Assembly (NCBI RefSeq): GCF_900240845.1
Contig: NZ_OERU01000001.1
Location: 310,001 to 374,000, forward strand
DNA from: Peptostreptococcus faecalis
GTDB taxonomy: Bacteria; Bacillota; Clostridia; Peptostreptococcales; Peptostreptococcaceae
Direction: 5' to 3'
Length of the DNA stretch: 64,000 bases
Shown piece after piece: positions 63,456 to 64,000 of the stretch. Every line of letters starts with the position of its first letter. Position 1 is the first letter of the stretch. A program made the translations under genes and the position numbers. The notes below the pieces were generated by a model. That model did not search any database. It had not been told where the DNA came from and saw only the letters and a program-made list of their open reading frames with translations.

Positions 63456-64000
63456 ACTTTGCTCACATCTTTTCTTATCCCGACTTTTCTCATCACACTT
63501 TCTTTATCAATGCAAGAACCTTGCAATGTATTAATGTCTATTTTTTTTGATTTAAAAAGCGAAATAATCTGTTCATCCATAGATACCATTCCCTTAGATT
63601 TATTAGTCAATACATAGTTGTCTATTTGATTACACTTGCCTTCTCTTATCATATTTGATACAGATTTATCTACATTTAAGATGTCAACCACAACAAAGAC
63701 TTCTTTATTAGTATGAATAAGTTGTTGTGATAGTACACCTTTTAATACATAAGAGAGTTGTATTCTTACTTTGCAGGACTCCGAAGAATCAAACATATCT
63801 ATAATTCTTTCGATAGCATTGCTTGCCCCCAGTGTGTGTAGCGTACAAAAACACAAATGCCCAGTTTCAGCTGCCCTCATAGCAATTTTCACTGATTCTT
63901 CATCTCTTAACTCTCCAATTACCAATACATCCGGATCCTGTCTGAGCGAAAACTTCAGAGCATCATTAAAATTCTTTGAATCCCTATCTATTTCCCTTTG
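63443..64000 (-). CDS. PilT-like retraction ATPase, C-terminal part (5' end outside window)
   Basis: The visible 185 codons run off the right edge. They start QREIDRDSKNF and show the Asp box, Walker B LVIGELRD, the His box TLHTLGASNAIERI and a late GVLSQQLI and SVSNMIREGKC...IDNYVLTNKSKGM, all typical of PilT retraction ATPases of type IV pili. It would power pilus disassembly and twitching. Together with the prepilin peptidase it points to a type IV pilus system mainly outside the window. PilB or GspE relatives cannot be excluded, but the spacing after the His box fits PilT better. Confidence 0.88.
   Translation of the reverse strand, partial: QREIDRDSKNFNDALKFSLRQDPDVLVIGELRDEESVKIAMRAAETGHLCFCTLHTLGASNAIERIIDMFDSSESCKVRIQLSYVLKGVLSQQLIHTNKEVFVVVDILNVDKSVSNMIREGKCNQIDNYVLTNKSKGMVSMDEQIISLFKSKKIDINTLQGSCIDKESVMRKVGIRKDVSKVWEV

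Overview
The window is AT-rich, densely packed DNA from a low-GC Gram-positive anaerobe of the class Clostridia. Supporting signs are strong AGGAGG-type ribosome binding sites, frequent TTG/GTG starts, a split transketolase, a precorrin-6 reductase/CobT-type cobalamin gene group, and the order pth-mfd-prsA-flippase-mazG-hup-rqcP, which resembles the Bacillus/Clostridium yab region. The sporulation genes that usually sit in that region (spoVT, yabP, yabQ) are not in this block, and a pilT-like ATPase and a prepilin peptidase lie beside it. I infer a non-sporulating member of the Peptostreptococcaceae or a close relative. No rRNA, tRNA, CRISPR array, prophage or transposase was recognised.

Layout. 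1-900 (+): the end of a family II inorganic pyrophosphatase, then a cyclophilin. 1019-4308 (-): a response regulator, an ABC-2 exporter pair and a histidine kinase, arranged like a peptide-antibiotic sensing and resistance module. 4375-9941 (-): a type I restriction-modification locus hsdR-hsdM-hsdS, in which hsdS carries an in-frame TAA at codon 34. 9942-13855: an accessory patch with a CPBP-family membrane protease, a small glycine-zipper membrane protein gene broken by one base in an A7 run, a methyltransferase-like protein of unknown substrate, an alpha/beta hydrolase and two pairs of repeated intergenic elements. 13856-15343 (-): an amino-acid ABC permease and binding protein with no linked ATPase. 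15987-23147: a CCG-domain iron-sulfur protein, a small membrane-anchored unknown, M18 aminopeptidase, PcrA helicase, a DUF1461-like membrane protein and a formate/nitrite-type channel. 23217-26968 (-): a four-gene Mn/Zn ABC transporter. 27209-31985 (-): flavodoxin, CobK, DJ-1-like, threonine kinase, CobC-like phosphatase and CobT. 32067-35676: CtpA-type protease, two-subunit transketolase and AcpS.

35753-43313 (-) is a complete F1Fo ATP synthase operon (atpZ-I-B-E-F-H-A-G-D-C) followed by a coupled 190-codon gene of unknown function. Its c subunit carries a sodium-binding signature at the same residue numbers as the known Na+ enzyme of Ilyobacter tartaricus, and its gamma subunit has an extra charged segment. 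43698-53576 holds housekeeping genes: upp, rpiB, a Sua5-type gene, prfA, prmC, azlCD (+), rpmE, rho, a 36-codon membrane peptide gene, galU, a ppx/gppA gene and rqcP. 53794-64000 (-) holds hup, mazG, a lipid-linked-sugar flippase, prsA, mfd, pth, a prepilin peptidase and the 3' part of a pilT-like ATPase gene.

Most of the window is conserved core genome. The parts worth a second look are the interrupted specificity subunit, the frameshifted micro-gene and repeated regulatory elements at 9.9-13.9 kb, the sodium-type ATP synthase with its odd gamma subunit and extra gene, and the reduced pilin peptidase beside a pilT-like gene.
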